A DNA stretch of 30,341 bases from Gammaproteobacteria bacterium (GTDB lineage Bacteria; Pseudomonadota; Gammaproteobacteria; Thiohalobacterales; Thiohalobacteraceae): positions 1 to 30,341 of the forward strand of contig JAHJQQ010000039.1 in NCBI GenBank assembly GCA_018819175.1, in the 5' to 3' direction. Every line of letters starts with the position of its first letter. Within the stretch, counting starts at the first letter, position 1. The notes below the pieces were generated by a model. That model was not told the origin of the DNA, made no database searches, and saw only the letters and a program-made list of their open reading frames with translations. Of the stretch, positions 7,912 through 16,591 are shown one piece after another. The translations under genes and the position numbers were made by a program.

Positions 7912-9618
7912 ATGGCATTCTCTCGTCGCACATTTCTTGGAGCTGTTGCCGGTGGTTCGGCGCTCGCGCTCATCGGTCCGGATGCCTTGGCCGGTTCGCA
8001 CTGGACGCCACGTCCTGAAGACCTGCTGCCGGGACCGGTGTTTCGCCACGGTGTGGCCAGTGGTGATCCGCAGCTGCATCGGGTAATGCTATGGACCCGC
8101 GTCACACCGCGTTCAGCGGAGCAAAAGGTCGCTGTGCGGGTCGTCGTGGCTAAAGATCCCCGAATGAAGCAGGTAGTGCGGCGCATGACCGGGTTGGCCA
8201 CACCGTACTCTGACTTCACCGTCAAGCTCGATGCGTTTGGCCTTCAGCCCGACGAGACCTATTACTATCAGTTCCAGGCCCTAGGCGAGGCATCACCGGT
8301 GGGGCGCACGCGAACGCTGCCACGTGAAACCGACAGGGTGCGTCTGGGCATCGCCTCCTGTTCGAACTGGCCGGCAGGATTTTTCGGCGCCTATGCGCTG
8401 CTTGCGCAGCAGAGCGACTTGAATGCCATCGTGCATCTGGGCGACTACATATACGAATACGGCAATGGCACCTATGGTGACGGTACTGCAATCAACCGTA
8501 TACCAGAACCCAATATGGAAACGGTGACGCTCAACGATTACCGCACGCGTTATGCGCAGTACCGCCGCGACTATCAGTTACAGGAAGCACACCGTCTGCA
8601 TCCCTGGATTCTTGTATGGGACGATCATGAGGTCGCCAATGACGCCTTCAAGGATGGTGCGGAAAACCACCAGACCGACGAAGGCGACTGGCTGTTGCGC
8701 AAGGCCGCGGCGCTGCGTGCCTATTTCGAGTGGTTACCGATCCGCGACACCTTCGGTTGGCGCGAGCGCGAAGGCCGGATCTTCCGGCGTTTTCGTTTCG
8801 GCGACCTGGTGCAGCTGGATATGCTGGATACGCGTCTGTGCGGTCGCGAACGCCAGGCGCCGCTGCTGATCGACGCCGTGACTCAACAGCTGTTGGTCAC
8901 GCCCGAGGAACTGTTCTACTATCTTAATGAGATCAACCGTGCCGATCGTCAGTTGCTCGGCAAGTTGCAGGAGGCCTGGCTGCAACGTGGGCTGGAGCGG
9001 GAGATGAAGCACCCCGCCCAGTGGCAGGTGCTTGGCCAACAGGTCATGATGGGGCAACTGACTCTGGCGGCACAAGGTCTGCCGCCGGGAGTGCGTATTC
9101 CGATCAACCCCGATCAGTGGGACGGCTACACCGCCGCGCGCACGCGTCTGCTCGATATACTGGCAGCGTCGAACGTGCGCAACACGGTCGTGCTGACCGG
9201 CGATTTCCATTCCTCCTGGGCACACGATATCGCCCCGGACCCGTACAATCCCGGCAGCTACGATGCGGCCACCGGCGTGGGTTCGCGCGCGGTCGAATTC
9301 GTCGCGCCGGCAATTTCCTCACCGTTCTTCACCGAACCCAATCCCGTGCTGCTCAAGGGTCTGGAACAATTCGCACTGAACAACAACCCGCATACCCGCT
9401 ATGTGGATCTGGAACACAATGGCTATATGGTGGTGGATATCGATTCCTGGCGCACGCGTGCCGAGTGGTATCACATCAACGATGTGCTTAATCCGGATAC
9501 GGCGGAGACTCTGGCCGCAGCCGTGGAGGTTGCCGACGGCAGCAACCACGCCGTGTTGGTGGAAGGCGCAGTGGCCGATGCCAGACGTGGGATCCGATCA
9601 GGCACCGTGCTGGCCTGA
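7912..9618 (+). CDS. phoD: Alkaline phosphatase D, Tat-exported
   Basis: A 568-residue PhoD-family enzyme that releases phosphate from phosphomonoesters and phosphodiesters outside the cytoplasm. PhoD enzymes fold before Tat export and use iron and calcium. The start has GGAGG 5 nt upstream. The Tat signal is SRRTFLG at 4-10, cut near DALA-GSH. The N-terminal PhoD domain shows HGVASGDP (46-53) and LWTRV (60-64). The catalytic domain shows ASCSNW (148-153), HLGDYIYEYG (175-184), WDDHEVAND (236-244), LDTRLCG (305-311) and LTGDFHSSWA (428-437). Length is normal for the family. The stop is only 29 bases before the next gene, a second PhoD-like protein, so the two probably share the upstream Pho-type promoter. 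All key residues are present. Confidence 0.94.
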   Translation: MAFSRRTFLGAVAGGSALALIGPDALAGSHWTPRPEDLLPGPVFRHGVASGDPQLHRVMLWTRVTPRSAEQKVAVRVVVAKDPRMKQVVRRMTGLATPYSDFTVKLDAFGLQPDETYYYQFQALGEASPVGRTRTLPRETDRVRLGIASCSNWPAGFFGAYALLAQQSDLNAIVHLGDYIYEYGNGTYGDGTAINRIPEPNMETVTLNDYRTRYAQYRRDYQLQEAHRLHPWILVWDDHEVANDAFKDGAENHQTDEGDWLLRKAAALRAYFEWLPIRDTFGWREREGRIFRRFRFGDLVQLDMLDTRLCGRERQAPLLIDAVTQQLLVTPEELFYYLNEINRADRQLLGKLQEAWLQRGLEREMKHPAQWQVLGQQVMMGQLTLAAQGLPPGVRIPINPDQWDGYTAARTRLLDILAASNVRNTVVLTGDFHSSWAHDIAPDPYNPGSYDAATGVGSRAVEFVAPAISSPFFTEPNPVLLKGLEQFALNNNPHTRYVDLEHNGYMVVDIDSWRTRAEWYHINDVLNPDTAETLAAAVEVADGSNHAVLVEGAVADARRGIRSGTVLA

Positions 9619-9647
9619 GCGCGCGGGGCATCAGGCGATGCTGCCCA

Positions 9648-11159
9648 ATGGGAACCTCGGTAAGACGTGACAGACACGTAAATTTGCAAACTGCCGCATC
9701 AGGTCTGGTACTGCTAGTCTGTCTTGCCGGCTGCACTGGCACGCCCCCGTTGATGCCGGAACGCATTCTGGCGACGCACGGGGTGGCATCGGGTGATGCC
9801 AGCAGCGATTCCGTCGTCATCTGGTCGCGTGGCAGCGCCGCGGGCAGGATGCATGTGCGATTGAATGAGTCCGCCCATGACCAGCGGATCTACACTACCA
9901 CGGTACGCGCCGCAGACGACTTTACCGGCAAAGTACTCGTTGCCGGTCTGCAACCGAATCGTGAATACCAGTACACTGTCTGGTTTTCGGACAGCGACGA
10001 AGCCCCGGGGGATATCGAAAACGGTCGCTTCCGCACCGCCCCGGACGCTGCGAGCCCCGCGTCCTTGCACTTCGCCTGGGGCGGCGATCTGGCCGGCCAG
10101 AACGTCTGCCGTGACGCGACCGAAGGTTTTCCCGTTTTTCGCGCAGTGAACAAACTCGAGCTGGACTTTTTCATTGGCCTCGGTGACATGATCTACGCCG
10201 ATGGCATCTGCAAACCGACCGGACGCTACGGCAACAGCCAGGTCGCCGGTGAATTCATTCAGTCGGCCGATCTGGACAACTACCGTGCGCACTGGAAATA
10301 CAACCGCGAAGATGACGCGTTCCGGCAATTGCTGGCGGGTACATCCTACCTTGCGGTCTGGGACGATCACGAGGTGGTCAACGATTTCGGGCCGCAGCAG
10401 GATACGCGGGATGCGCCGCCCTACAGTCTGGCAGTGCACCTGATGCCGATCGGACTACGTGCCTTTCTCGACTACAACCCGGTCGCCGGCAACAGCGACG
10501 ACCCCGGTCAGCTGTATCGCTCTGTACGTTGGGGCAAACACCTCGAACTCATACTGCTCGATACCCGTCAGTACCGCGATTCGAACCTGGCACCCGATGA
10601 CGGCGTCCAGCCCAAGACCATGCTTGGCGCAGCACAATTGCAATGGTTCAGGAATACCGTCGCCGACAGTGAGGCCACCTGGAAAATCATCGTGTCCAGC
10701 GTACCCCTCTCCATCCCCACCGGTTTCCCGCCGGAAAAGGGACGCGACGGGTGGGCTGACTTCGATCAGAACCGGGGTTTTGAACGTGAACTGCGGGATA
10801 TATTCGGGTTTCTCCGCCAGCAGAAACTACGCAATTTCCTATTCATCACCACCGATGTGCACTTCGCCGCCGCCTTCCGCTACCGCCCGTTCGCGGACGA
10901 TCCCGCCTTCCAGGTTTACGAGGTGGCAACCGGCCCTCTGAACGCCGGCCTGTTTCCCAACCGGGATTTCGATACCAGCCTGGGTACCGAGCAGTTGTTC
11001 TTTTTCGGCCCGGCGTCGCCTGATACGGTCGGCGACTATCGCCAGGCGCGTCGCTGGATGAACTTCGGCGCCGTGAGTATCGACGCGAATGGCGAACTAT
11101 ATGTATCGGTGATCGATGTGGACGGTACACCCGTCTATAAACTGCATTTGTCACCGTGA
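9648..11159 (+). CDS. PhoD-like phosphatase, predicted lipoprotein
   Basis: A 503-residue second member of the PhoD family, in the same transcript as phoD. Unlike its neighbour it has no twin-arginine signal. A Sec-type lipoprotein signal, LVCLAGC (23-29), puts the lipidated Cys at residue 29, so it should be anchored in the membrane, probably the outer one. The PhoD N-terminal domain begins THGVASGD (43-50). Catalytic motifs are GLGDMIYADG (177-186), VWDDHEVVNDF (237-247), LLDTRQ (303-308) and TTDVHFA (401-407). It resembles its neighbour only at these motifs, so it is not a recent duplicate. The ribosome binding site at 9648 is weak and translation may be coupled to phoD. No clear terminator follows. 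The substrate may differ from that of PhoD. Confidence 0.88.
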   Translation: MGTSVRRDRHVNLQTAASGLVLLVCLAGCTGTPPLMPERILATHGVASGDASSDSVVIWSRGSAAGRMHVRLNESAHDQRIYTTTVRAADDFTGKVLVAGLQPNREYQYTVWFSDSDEAPGDIENGRFRTAPDAASPASLHFAWGGDLAGQNVCRDATEGFPVFRAVNKLELDFFIGLGDMIYADGICKPTGRYGNSQVAGEFIQSADLDNYRAHWKYNREDDAFRQLLAGTSYLAVWDDHEVVNDFGPQQDTRDAPPYSLAVHLMPIGLRAFLDYNPVAGNSDDPGQLYRSVRWGKHLELILLDTRQYRDSNLAPDDGVQPKTMLGAAQLQWFRNTVADSEATWKIIVSSVPLSIPTGFPPEKGRDGWADFDQNRGFERELRDIFGFLRQQKLRNFLFITTDVHFAAAFRYRPFADDPAFQVYEVATGPLNAGLFPNRDFDTSLGTEQLFFFGPASPDTVGDYRQARRWMNFGAVSIDANGELYVSVIDVDGTPVYKLHLSP

Positions 11160-11233
11160 TCGAGTTCGTAATCGGAGCCAACCACAGTTTTGGCCAACAT
11201 CAAGTAAGAGCTGTGTTCTGAGCTCGATTGTGT

Positions 11234-11262
11234 CTGTCATGAAAACGTAATTTATTTGTTGC
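11234..11262 (+). promoter_or_regulatory. Possible Pho box before the flippase/glycosyltransferase pair
   Basis: A perfect half-site, CTGTCAT (11234-11240), the spacer GAAA, then ACGTAAT (4 of 7) and, 11 bp on, TTGTTGC (4 of 7). The distance to the gene start is about 155 bases. A -10 at the standard 10-bp spacing is not evident; TATATC near 11287 is a candidate for another promoter. Confidence 0.4.
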
Positions 11263-11417
11263 CAAATAGCGGAGAGCGCAGTTTGCTATATCCTTCGACA
11301 AGGTGCTACGAGCTACCGAATGTCACAGATTACGCATGGAAAACTCTCCTTCGGAAAATCCTGTGGTGGCATAGAGCTTGAGCTGCCAGGCAGCAGGCAA
11401 GCATCGGAGCGGAACAG

Positions 11418-12422
11418 TTGCGCCGTTTAGCCTCGGTAATTGCGATCGTCGGTGTCGGCCTGGCCCTGGGTGCTCCTTTTGCGCTGGGCGGGAGCGCCGT
11501 CCTCGACAGTCTGCGAAATGTCGATCCTTATTTTGTCATCATCCTGGCCGGACTGTCTGTCCTGGCAGGCGTTGCAAAGGCCGGAAAACTTCAAATACTA
11601 CTGTCCAGCCTCGGGCAACCTCTACCTTTCCTGCACACTTTGGCGATCACCTTTGCCACGGATTTCGCGTTTCTGTGTTCGCCTGCGGGCGCCGCCGGCT
11701 ATGTAGTTAACGTAGCGCTGTTGAGATCTGCCGCTACTCCCTGGACTGTTTCGACGACTGTTGTTGGAGCCGAGCAGGCGCTCGATCTCGTTTTCTTCGC
11801 CATAGCAATACCTGTCGCCACAGTCTTCGCATTGGTTCCGTTAGGGCAGATTGCACCTACTATGCCCGGTTATGTTTATGCAATAGCGCTTATCATTGCT
11901 CTTTTGTCTGTTTATGGCCTTTGGCATGGCCGTCATTTGATAATCTCCGCACTACATAGATTTGGTCGCACCATTCCCTGGATTCAAGCGAGGCAACAAC
12001 GAATAGACGAATTCGTTGCGGAGCTACGAGGGCAGATAAACACTCTGATAAAGGGGGCAGCCAGACAGAATATCCTGTTGCTGCTGCTGACGACCCTGCA
12101 GTGGATCATCCGTTATAGCGTACTCTGGTTGGTGCTGTATGAACTTGGTTATCAATTGCCATTCGGGTTTCTGCTGGTATTACAGGCTGTAGTACTTCAT
12201 GTTGCTCTTTGGACTGGGGTCCCGTCTGGTGGCGGTAGCGCCGATATCGGCCTTGCGGCTGCCTTATCGCTCTGGGTCATCAGCCCGGTGATCGCCACGA
12301 CACTTCTTCTCTGGCGTTTTTCGACGCTTTATTTCCCCTTGATACTCGGCGCACTGAGCATTGCGGCACTGACTTGGACCCGGAGATCGAATGCGATTTC
12401 CATAACTGAAACGCAAAGCTGA
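11418..12422 (+). CDS. Flippase-like (LPG synthase TM domain) membrane protein
   Basis: A 334-residue polytopic inner-membrane protein of the lysylphosphatidylglycerol synthase transmembrane/UPF0104 (YbhN, AglD2) superfamily. Family members move or modify lipids, or lipid-linked sugars, across the membrane. About eight hydrophobic segments are visible. Two family signatures are present: SPAGAAGY (88-95) in the first half and VPSGGGSADI (268-277) in the second. The start appears to be TTG at 11418, with GGAG 8 nt upstream; no better in-frame ATG exists. There is no C-terminal aminoacyl-transfer domain, so it does not make lysyl-PG. The next gene, 24 bases on, is a family 2 glycosyltransferase. 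The two may act together on a glycolipid or sugar carrier lipid. The substrate is unknown. Confidence 0.75.
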   Translation: MRRLASVIAIVGVGLALGAPFALGGSAVLDSLRNVDPYFVIILAGLSVLAGVAKAGKLQILLSSLGQPLPFLHTLAITFATDFAFLCSPAGAAGYVVNVALLRSAATPWTVSTTVVGAEQALDLVFFAIAIPVATVFALVPLGQIAPTMPGYVYAIALIIALLSVYGLWHGRHLIISALHRFGRTIPWIQARQQRIDEFVAELRGQINTLIKGAARQNILLLLLTTLQWIIRYSVLWLVLYELGYQLPFGFLLVLQAVVLHVALWTGVPSGGGSADIGLAAALSLWVISPVIATTLLLWRFSTLYFPLILGALSIAALTWTRRSNAISITETQS

Positions 12423-12446
12423 TTCACTCGACGCTTGGGAACCCTT

Positions 12447-13211
12447 ATGAACTGCAACTCTTCACCGGATGGCGCTCGCGGAATATCCTGCGTCATCTGC
12501 GCCTTCAATGAGGCGCCGAGAATAGCCGCTGTGCTTGCTGTCGCTTCAGCGCACCCCTTGATACACGAGATCATCGTTGTAGATGATGGTTCGACTGATA
12601 ATACCGCCGAAGTCGTCAAGCTATTTCCTTCGATAAAACTCATTTCCTACCGGATGAATCGAGGTAAAAGCTTTGCAATGGCGACAGGCGTCGCAGTGGC
12701 TAAATGCGAACTGCTCATGCTGCTCGATGCAGACCTTAGCGGTCTGGCCGATGAGCATATTACGGCGCTCGCAACGCCAGTCTTATTGGGTGAAGCAGAT
12801 GTTAGCCTAAGTCTGCGGCAGAACAGCCTTCTGGTATTCCGAGCCATTGGCCTTGATTTCGTCTCCGGTGAGCGTGTCATAAGAAAGGAACTCTTGAGTG
12901 AGGCGCTGGAGGAGATCTCTGGTTTACCGCGCTTTGGTATTGAGGTATTCATGAATCGCAAAATAATTGCGCGCCGGCTCACGATCTCAGTAGCACACTG
13001 GCCAGAAGTCACGCAATCGAGAAAAACCGAAAAGTTTGGCTACTGGAAAGGTATTCGGGCCGAGTGGCGCATGATCACCGATTTGTTGCAAATGTCTTAC
13101 CCTGTATTACTGATATCGCAAACCTATCATCTACTTTCATTGCGATCCAATTATGCCGGTGGCGTGGAGACTGGAATACGGGTCTGGTGCTCAGAGCGCA
13201 AGCACCGATGA
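12447..13211 (+). CDS. Family 2 glycosyltransferase
   Basis: A 254-residue cytoplasmic GT-A-fold glycosyltransferase of the dolichyl-phosphate-mannose-synthase-like GT2 group. The nucleotide-sugar site is clear: CAFNEA (18-23), IVVDDGSTD (43-51), NRGKSFAMATG (71-81) and LLDADLSG (92-99), the last being the metal-binding DxD region. No transmembrane helix is evident; the C-terminal half is basic and may lie on the membrane. I chose the ATG at 12447, preceded by GGGA. A TTG at 12435 would add four residues. It follows the flippase-like gene by 24 bases and is surely co-transcribed. A role in making a phosphorus-free glycolipid or modifying the envelope under phosphate stress is attractive from the context, but it is inference. 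Confidence 0.82.
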   Translation: MNCNSSPDGARGISCVICAFNEAPRIAAVLAVASAHPLIHEIIVVDDGSTDNTAEVVKLFPSIKLISYRMNRGKSFAMATGVAVAKCELLMLLDADLSGLADEHITALATPVLLGEADVSLSLRQNSLLVFRAIGLDFVSGERVIRKELLSEALEEISGLPRFGIEVFMNRKIIARRLTISVAHWPEVTQSRKTEKFGYWKGIRAEWRMITDLLQMSYPVLLISQTYHLLSLRSNYAGGVETGIRVWCSERKHR

Positions 13212-13344
13212 TGACAACTCTGCATTTATGTTCATGTCCTTGAGCGGTTGATGTTGCCAGGATGAGTTCGGAGATAATTAAACTGTAATATTTATAGAGT
13301 AGGTTTATTACCAGCACGCTTCAATAACATCAACTGAGGTAGCT

Positions 13345-14178
13345 ATGAGCAGACGAAACCGAGCCCATAAGACCCGAGCAGCGTCGAATCCCAACGAACT
13401 TGAAAACATCCTCTCCTTTGTACACCCCCTCCCGAAGATCCAGCCTTTCAAGTATCTAAACACTTCCCAGCGACAATACGGCAATGCCATTGAAACCTTT
13501 CCGCTGGTGTTCGGCCTAGGGCCGGCTGGCACGGGTAAGACCTACGTGTGTGGCGCGCTGGCAGCTGAAGCACTCAGAGAAAAACGCATTGAAAAAATCA
13601 TCATTTCCCGGCCAGCAGTAGAAGCTGGTGAATCTCTGGGATATCTGCCCGGGACCAAGGAGGAGAAATATGAGCCATGGCTACAACCTTTTCGAGACGT
13701 GCTGCATGAGCGTCTCGGCAAGAGCGCGGTGGACTACCATTTAGGCCACGGAAAGATTGAAGGCGCGCCGCTCGCCTACATGCGCGGGCGCACATTCAAG
13801 AACGTCTTTGTGATTCTGGATGAGGCCCAGAACGCCACGCCTGAACAGATGCAGATGTTTCTCACCCGTATCGGGGAGAATTGCACAGTGGTCGTGAATG
13901 GAGATCTTAACCAGACCGATTTGCCTGGCATCTCGGGCCTAGCGGAAGCCTTGCGCATACTCAGCGCCGTTCGGAGTATCAAGGTGATTACCTTCAAGGC
14001 AGCTGACTCGGTACGCTCCGGGATTTGCAGAGAAATCTGCGAGGCGTATGCGCTGGATAGAGGAAATAGGGTCAGACCACAGTTTCCCGGCTCGATATAC
14101 TCACGCAACAATCTGCACGATGTCAGCGAACCATCCGCCTTGCTAACAGCAACCACTGCCCAGCCATTGCCGGAATAG
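13345..14178 (+). CDS. phoH: PhoH family ATPase
   Basis: A 277-residue cytoplasmic P-loop protein of the PhoH family, related to the N-terminal part of superfamily 1 helicases. Walker A is GPAGTGKT (59-66), the next conserved block is IISRPAVEAGESLGYLPGT (86-104), Walker B is VILDEAQN (156-163), and sensor-like motifs are NGDLNQTDLP and GLAEALRIL. In E. coli, phoH is under PhoB control and binds ATP; its cell role is still unsettled (links to RNA metabolism are proposed). The start has GAGG 5 nt upstream. It has its own 133-base leader after the glycosyltransferase gene, with one PhoB-like 7-mer, CTGTAAT (13283-13289, 6 of 7), but no good partner site. Its presence strengthens the phosphate-starvation theme of the block. 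Confidence 0.93.
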   Translation: MSRRNRAHKTRAASNPNELENILSFVHPLPKIQPFKYLNTSQRQYGNAIETFPLVFGLGPAGTGKTYVCGALAAEALREKRIEKIIISRPAVEAGESLGYLPGTKEEKYEPWLQPFRDVLHERLGKSAVDYHLGHGKIEGAPLAYMRGRTFKNVFVILDEAQNATPEQMQMFLTRIGENCTVVVNGDLNQTDLPGISGLAEALRILSAVRSIKVITFKAADSVRSGICREICEAYALDRGNRVRPQFPGSIYSRNNLHDVSEPSALLTATTAQPLPE

Positions 14179-14218
14179 CTACACCAATCGGAGTCAGAAC
14201 ACAGTCGGCGAAAGGTGA

Positions 14219-14254
14219 CGGAGGGATTAAACTTTAATTCCTCCGCCCCCTTTT
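14219..14254 (+). terminator. Probable terminator after phoH
   Basis: CGGAGGGATTA (14219-14229) pairs with TAATTCCTCCG (14235-14245) with one G-U pair and a 5-nt loop. It is followed by CCCCC and TTTT. Confidence 0.65.
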
Positions 14255-14317
14255 CCACCCGGCAAGCGTTTTCTTTGCATTACGCGTCGAGATTGAGCTA
14301 TATAACCTCCGCTTGAT

Positions 14318-14347
14318 TGCCACGTCGCTACACTCCTCGCAATGACG
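14318..14347. repeat. Partial copy of a dispersed repeat end
   Basis: GTCGCTACACTCCTCGCAAT and the following GACG match the right end of the MITE-like element at 30049-30197 (CGTCGCTGCGCTCCTCGCAA then TGACG). Only this end is present, next to the truncated tail of the GFA-family gene. Confidence 0.55.
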
Positions 14348-14393
14348 GGACTCCTTATGCTTCTTGCTTCCGCAACTGCCGCAACCCGAAGTC

Positions 14394-14811
14394 TCAAACC
14401 CCTGGCGGGTATTTCACAAACTGCGGCAAGCCATCCTCACATGACCACTCCGCTCGCGAACCCCAGAAGATACGTGCCTGCGGCACCATCGCCGGCTCGT
14501 CATCCAGTGAAACCCGCCGGGATCAATACGCCATCCAGCTCCGGTACCACGCGTGGCATCGGGCTACCGCATTGCTTGCAGAAGCAATTATAGAAGCGCT
14601 CTGCCTCCGGTAACTTGAAGCGCGCCAACAGGCCTTCTCCCTTGAGCCAGGTGATACTGGCCAGCGGTGTCACCAGCATGTTACTGGCATGCCCGGTTCC
14701 CATTGCCTTGCGACAGCGTCTACAGTGACAGTGATAAAACCGTTGCGCTTCGCCCTGAATTTTGTAACTCATCGCGCAACATAAACAATTGCCGGTTAAT
14801 TCCGTTTGCAT
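14394..14811 (-). pseudogene. GFA/CENP-V family protein, frameshifted
   Basis: Cytoplasmic zinc protein of the GFA (glutathione-dependent formaldehyde-activating enzyme-like, DUF636) family; the function of most members is unknown. The intact frame from ATG 14811 gives CLCC (9-12), YHCHCRRC (26-33) and NCFCKQCGSPMP, the expected zinc-ligand clusters, then stops early at residue 103. One extra base in the AAA run at 14510-14512 causes this. If it is removed, the frame reads on as GSLDDEPAMVPQARIFWGS, then RAEWSCEDGLPQFVKYPPG, to a stop at 14394-14396. That gives 138 residues, the usual family length. So this is either a recently broken gene or a sequencing error. It is unrelated to the phosphatase genes around it. 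Confidence 0.85.
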
Positions 14812-14864
14812 AAAGCTGTCCCTGTTATTGGCGCTATTGGATCAATAGCAGATATCCCGCACAT

Positions 14865-14891
14865 AAAAAAGCCCCTGCCTATAGCAGGGGC
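14865..14891 (-). terminator. Strong terminator for the choice-of-anchor I gene
   Basis: Read on the minus strand, GCCCCTGC (14891-14884) pairs perfectly with GCAGGGGC (14878-14871) around a 5-nt loop, followed by six T (14870-14865). Confidence 0.93.
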
Positions 14892-14923
14892 CAGTCGATG
14901 CCTGTTTATGTTGTACTAACGGT

Positions 14924-16519
14924 TTATTGGAAATCCAGATTGATCTGATAGATCGTGGTAGTCCCGCTAACCTCGTTACCCACCACCAGCAGCGAACGCA
15001 GGTTCGGGCTCTGGTACCAGGGGATGAAGGCCAGACCTTCCGGACCCAGATCACCCACCAGCGGATTAACGGAGCCATCCGGCAGCTGTGCATCCACGCT
15101 GAAATCACGATTGTTTACATAGGTCTTGAACTTCACGTCGTAGGGATTGGTGATGTCATATACCATGATGCCGCCGATACGCTCCAGCCCGATGAAGGCA
15201 TAGGTCTTGCCCAGAATGGTGCCGACGGCAATCCCTTCCGGCTCCGGACCCTTGTCATCAGAACGGTTATCGAAGGTGTCATTCTCATCATTGGTGCTGT
15301 TGAAGTTATCCGGCAGTTCCATTGCGGTAATGACTTCAAAGTCGGAACCGGAGTCAAATACCGGCTTACCATCCGTCGTCCAGATCGAGAAAGAACGCGC
15401 GCCATAGCTGTAGATTTCATCCACGTCGCCATCACCATCAGTATCACCATTGGCAGTTGTCGAGTTAAGACGACCCAGGTTTTCATCAGCCTGCAGCTCA
15501 GCCGCATTCGGGAACGCGGTCGGATCAAGCACCAGGTCTTTTACACGCTCTTCTTCGCTGTAGCCGTCATAGTCACGGCTGTCGCCTTCGTTGGCGGTGA
15601 CGATATAGGTCTTGCCAAAGAAGTTGTAGCTATCGATGGCGTCGGGCATATACATGCCTTTGGTCGGCCAGTTGGTGATGTTGATGGCGTCATCCCTGTT
15701 ACTGGCATCCAGCTCATTACCCGGCAGGCTGTGATCCTTGGTGCCGAGTGGCAGAATGTCGATGACCTTGGCCTTCTTGATGTCAATCTTCGCCAGCGCA
15801 TTGGCTTCCTGCAGGCTCACCCAGGCGGTACGTGAATCATGCGAAATCGTGATGTACTCTGGCTCCAGGTCCTGGGCCGCAGAGGCGCCCGGGCCGAAGA
15901 TACGTACGCCAGCTGCTCGCAGCGCATCTTCCATGCCGTTATAGGCGGTAAAGTCGGCTGTCTTCACCGTTGCGCTGGCGACACCCTTACGCAGGTCGAT
16001 AATGCTGACCGAGCCTTCCGGGTCGACCGTGTAATCATCATTCGGCTCGCCTTCATTGGCGACCATTGCGTATTTGCCGTTCGGGGTAAAGGTCACCATG
16101 TCCGGCAATGCACCCACCACCACACTGTTGATCAATGACAGATCCGTTGCGTTGTAGAAGGCTACTACGCCCGGCGCCTGCTTGTCCGTCGCTTCGATAG
16201 CCACTGCCACAATGCCGTTCTTCACGGCCACGCTGTTGGCGCTCGCGCCCAATGCTGTCGCATCGATCACCGCCATCGGCACCGGGTTGCTCGGATCGCT
16301 CAGATCCAGCACCTCAACATTGGCCGCCGCGGCATTTACCTTGAATACGCGTTTGGTTGCAGGATCGTAGGCCACGACCTCGGCCGCGCCCTCGTCGAAC
16401 ACACCGGTCTGATGCTGGCCGATCACTTCCAGTGACAAAGTGGGTGAAGGTAAAAACCAGGCGTTCGCGCTGGTGGTGGCACTGAGACCCAGCGCCAGAG
16501 CAAGTGCATGCAGTTTCAT
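14924..16519 (-). CDS. Secreted choice-of-anchor I beta-propeller protein
   Basis: A 531-residue exported protein of the choice-of-anchor I family, predicted to form a beta-propeller from YVTN-like repeats. Some relatives are annotated as alkaline phosphatase without biochemical proof. I chose the ATG at 16519: GGGAG lies 6 nt upstream and a signal peptide follows (cut near SANA-WFL). The 19-residue longer form from 16576 has no such support. Family stretches include FDEGAAEVVAYDP, MVANEGEPNDDY, YIVTANEGDSRDYDGY and GPEPEGIAVG; acidic clusters such as DTDGDGDVDE could bind calcium. No C-terminal sorting tail is present, so it is probably periplasmic or released. It is monocistronic with a strong terminator. 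A near-perfect Pho box lies upstream, the best regulatory evidence in the window that it serves in phosphate starvation. Confidence 0.85.
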   Translation of the reverse strand: MKLHALALALGLSATTSANAWFLPSPTLSLEVIGQHQTGVFDEGAAEVVAYDPATKRVFKVNAAAANVEVLDLSDPSNPVPMAVIDATALGASANSVAVKNGIVAVAIEATDKQAPGVVAFYNATDLSLINSVVVGALPDMVTFTPNGKYAMVANEGEPNDDYTVDPEGSVSIIDLRKGVASATVKTADFTAYNGMEDALRAAGVRIFGPGASAAQDLEPEYITISHDSRTAWVSLQEANALAKIDIKKAKVIDILPLGTKDHSLPGNELDASNRDDAINITNWPTKGMYMPDAIDSYNFFGKTYIVTANEGDSRDYDGYSEEERVKDLVLDPTAFPNAAELQADENLGRLNSTTANGDTDGDGDVDEIYSYGARSFSIWTTDGKPVFDSGSDFEVITAMELPDNFNSTNDENDTFDNRSDDKGPEPEGIAVGTILGKTYAFIGLERIGGIMVYDITNPYDVKFKTYVNNRDFSVDAQLPDGSVNPLVGDLGPEGLAFIPWYQSPNLRSLLVVGNEVSGTTTIYQINLDFQ

Positions 16520-16591
16520 AATGACTCCCGTACATTTTTTCTTGAGATTGCCTGAAATGGCGGCTGATACCGCCACTGTTAACAGCGCTCT

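Noticed and set aside
11321..11327. ATGTCAC upstream of the flippase-like gene as a second Pho box
   Set aside because: It is a single near-match without a good partner site or a -10 at the right distance.
13283..13289. CTGTAAT upstream of phoH as a Pho box
   Set aside because: One 7-mer matches at 6 of 7 positions, but the sites 11 bp on either side do not match and no properly spaced -10 is evident. It is mentioned only as a hint.
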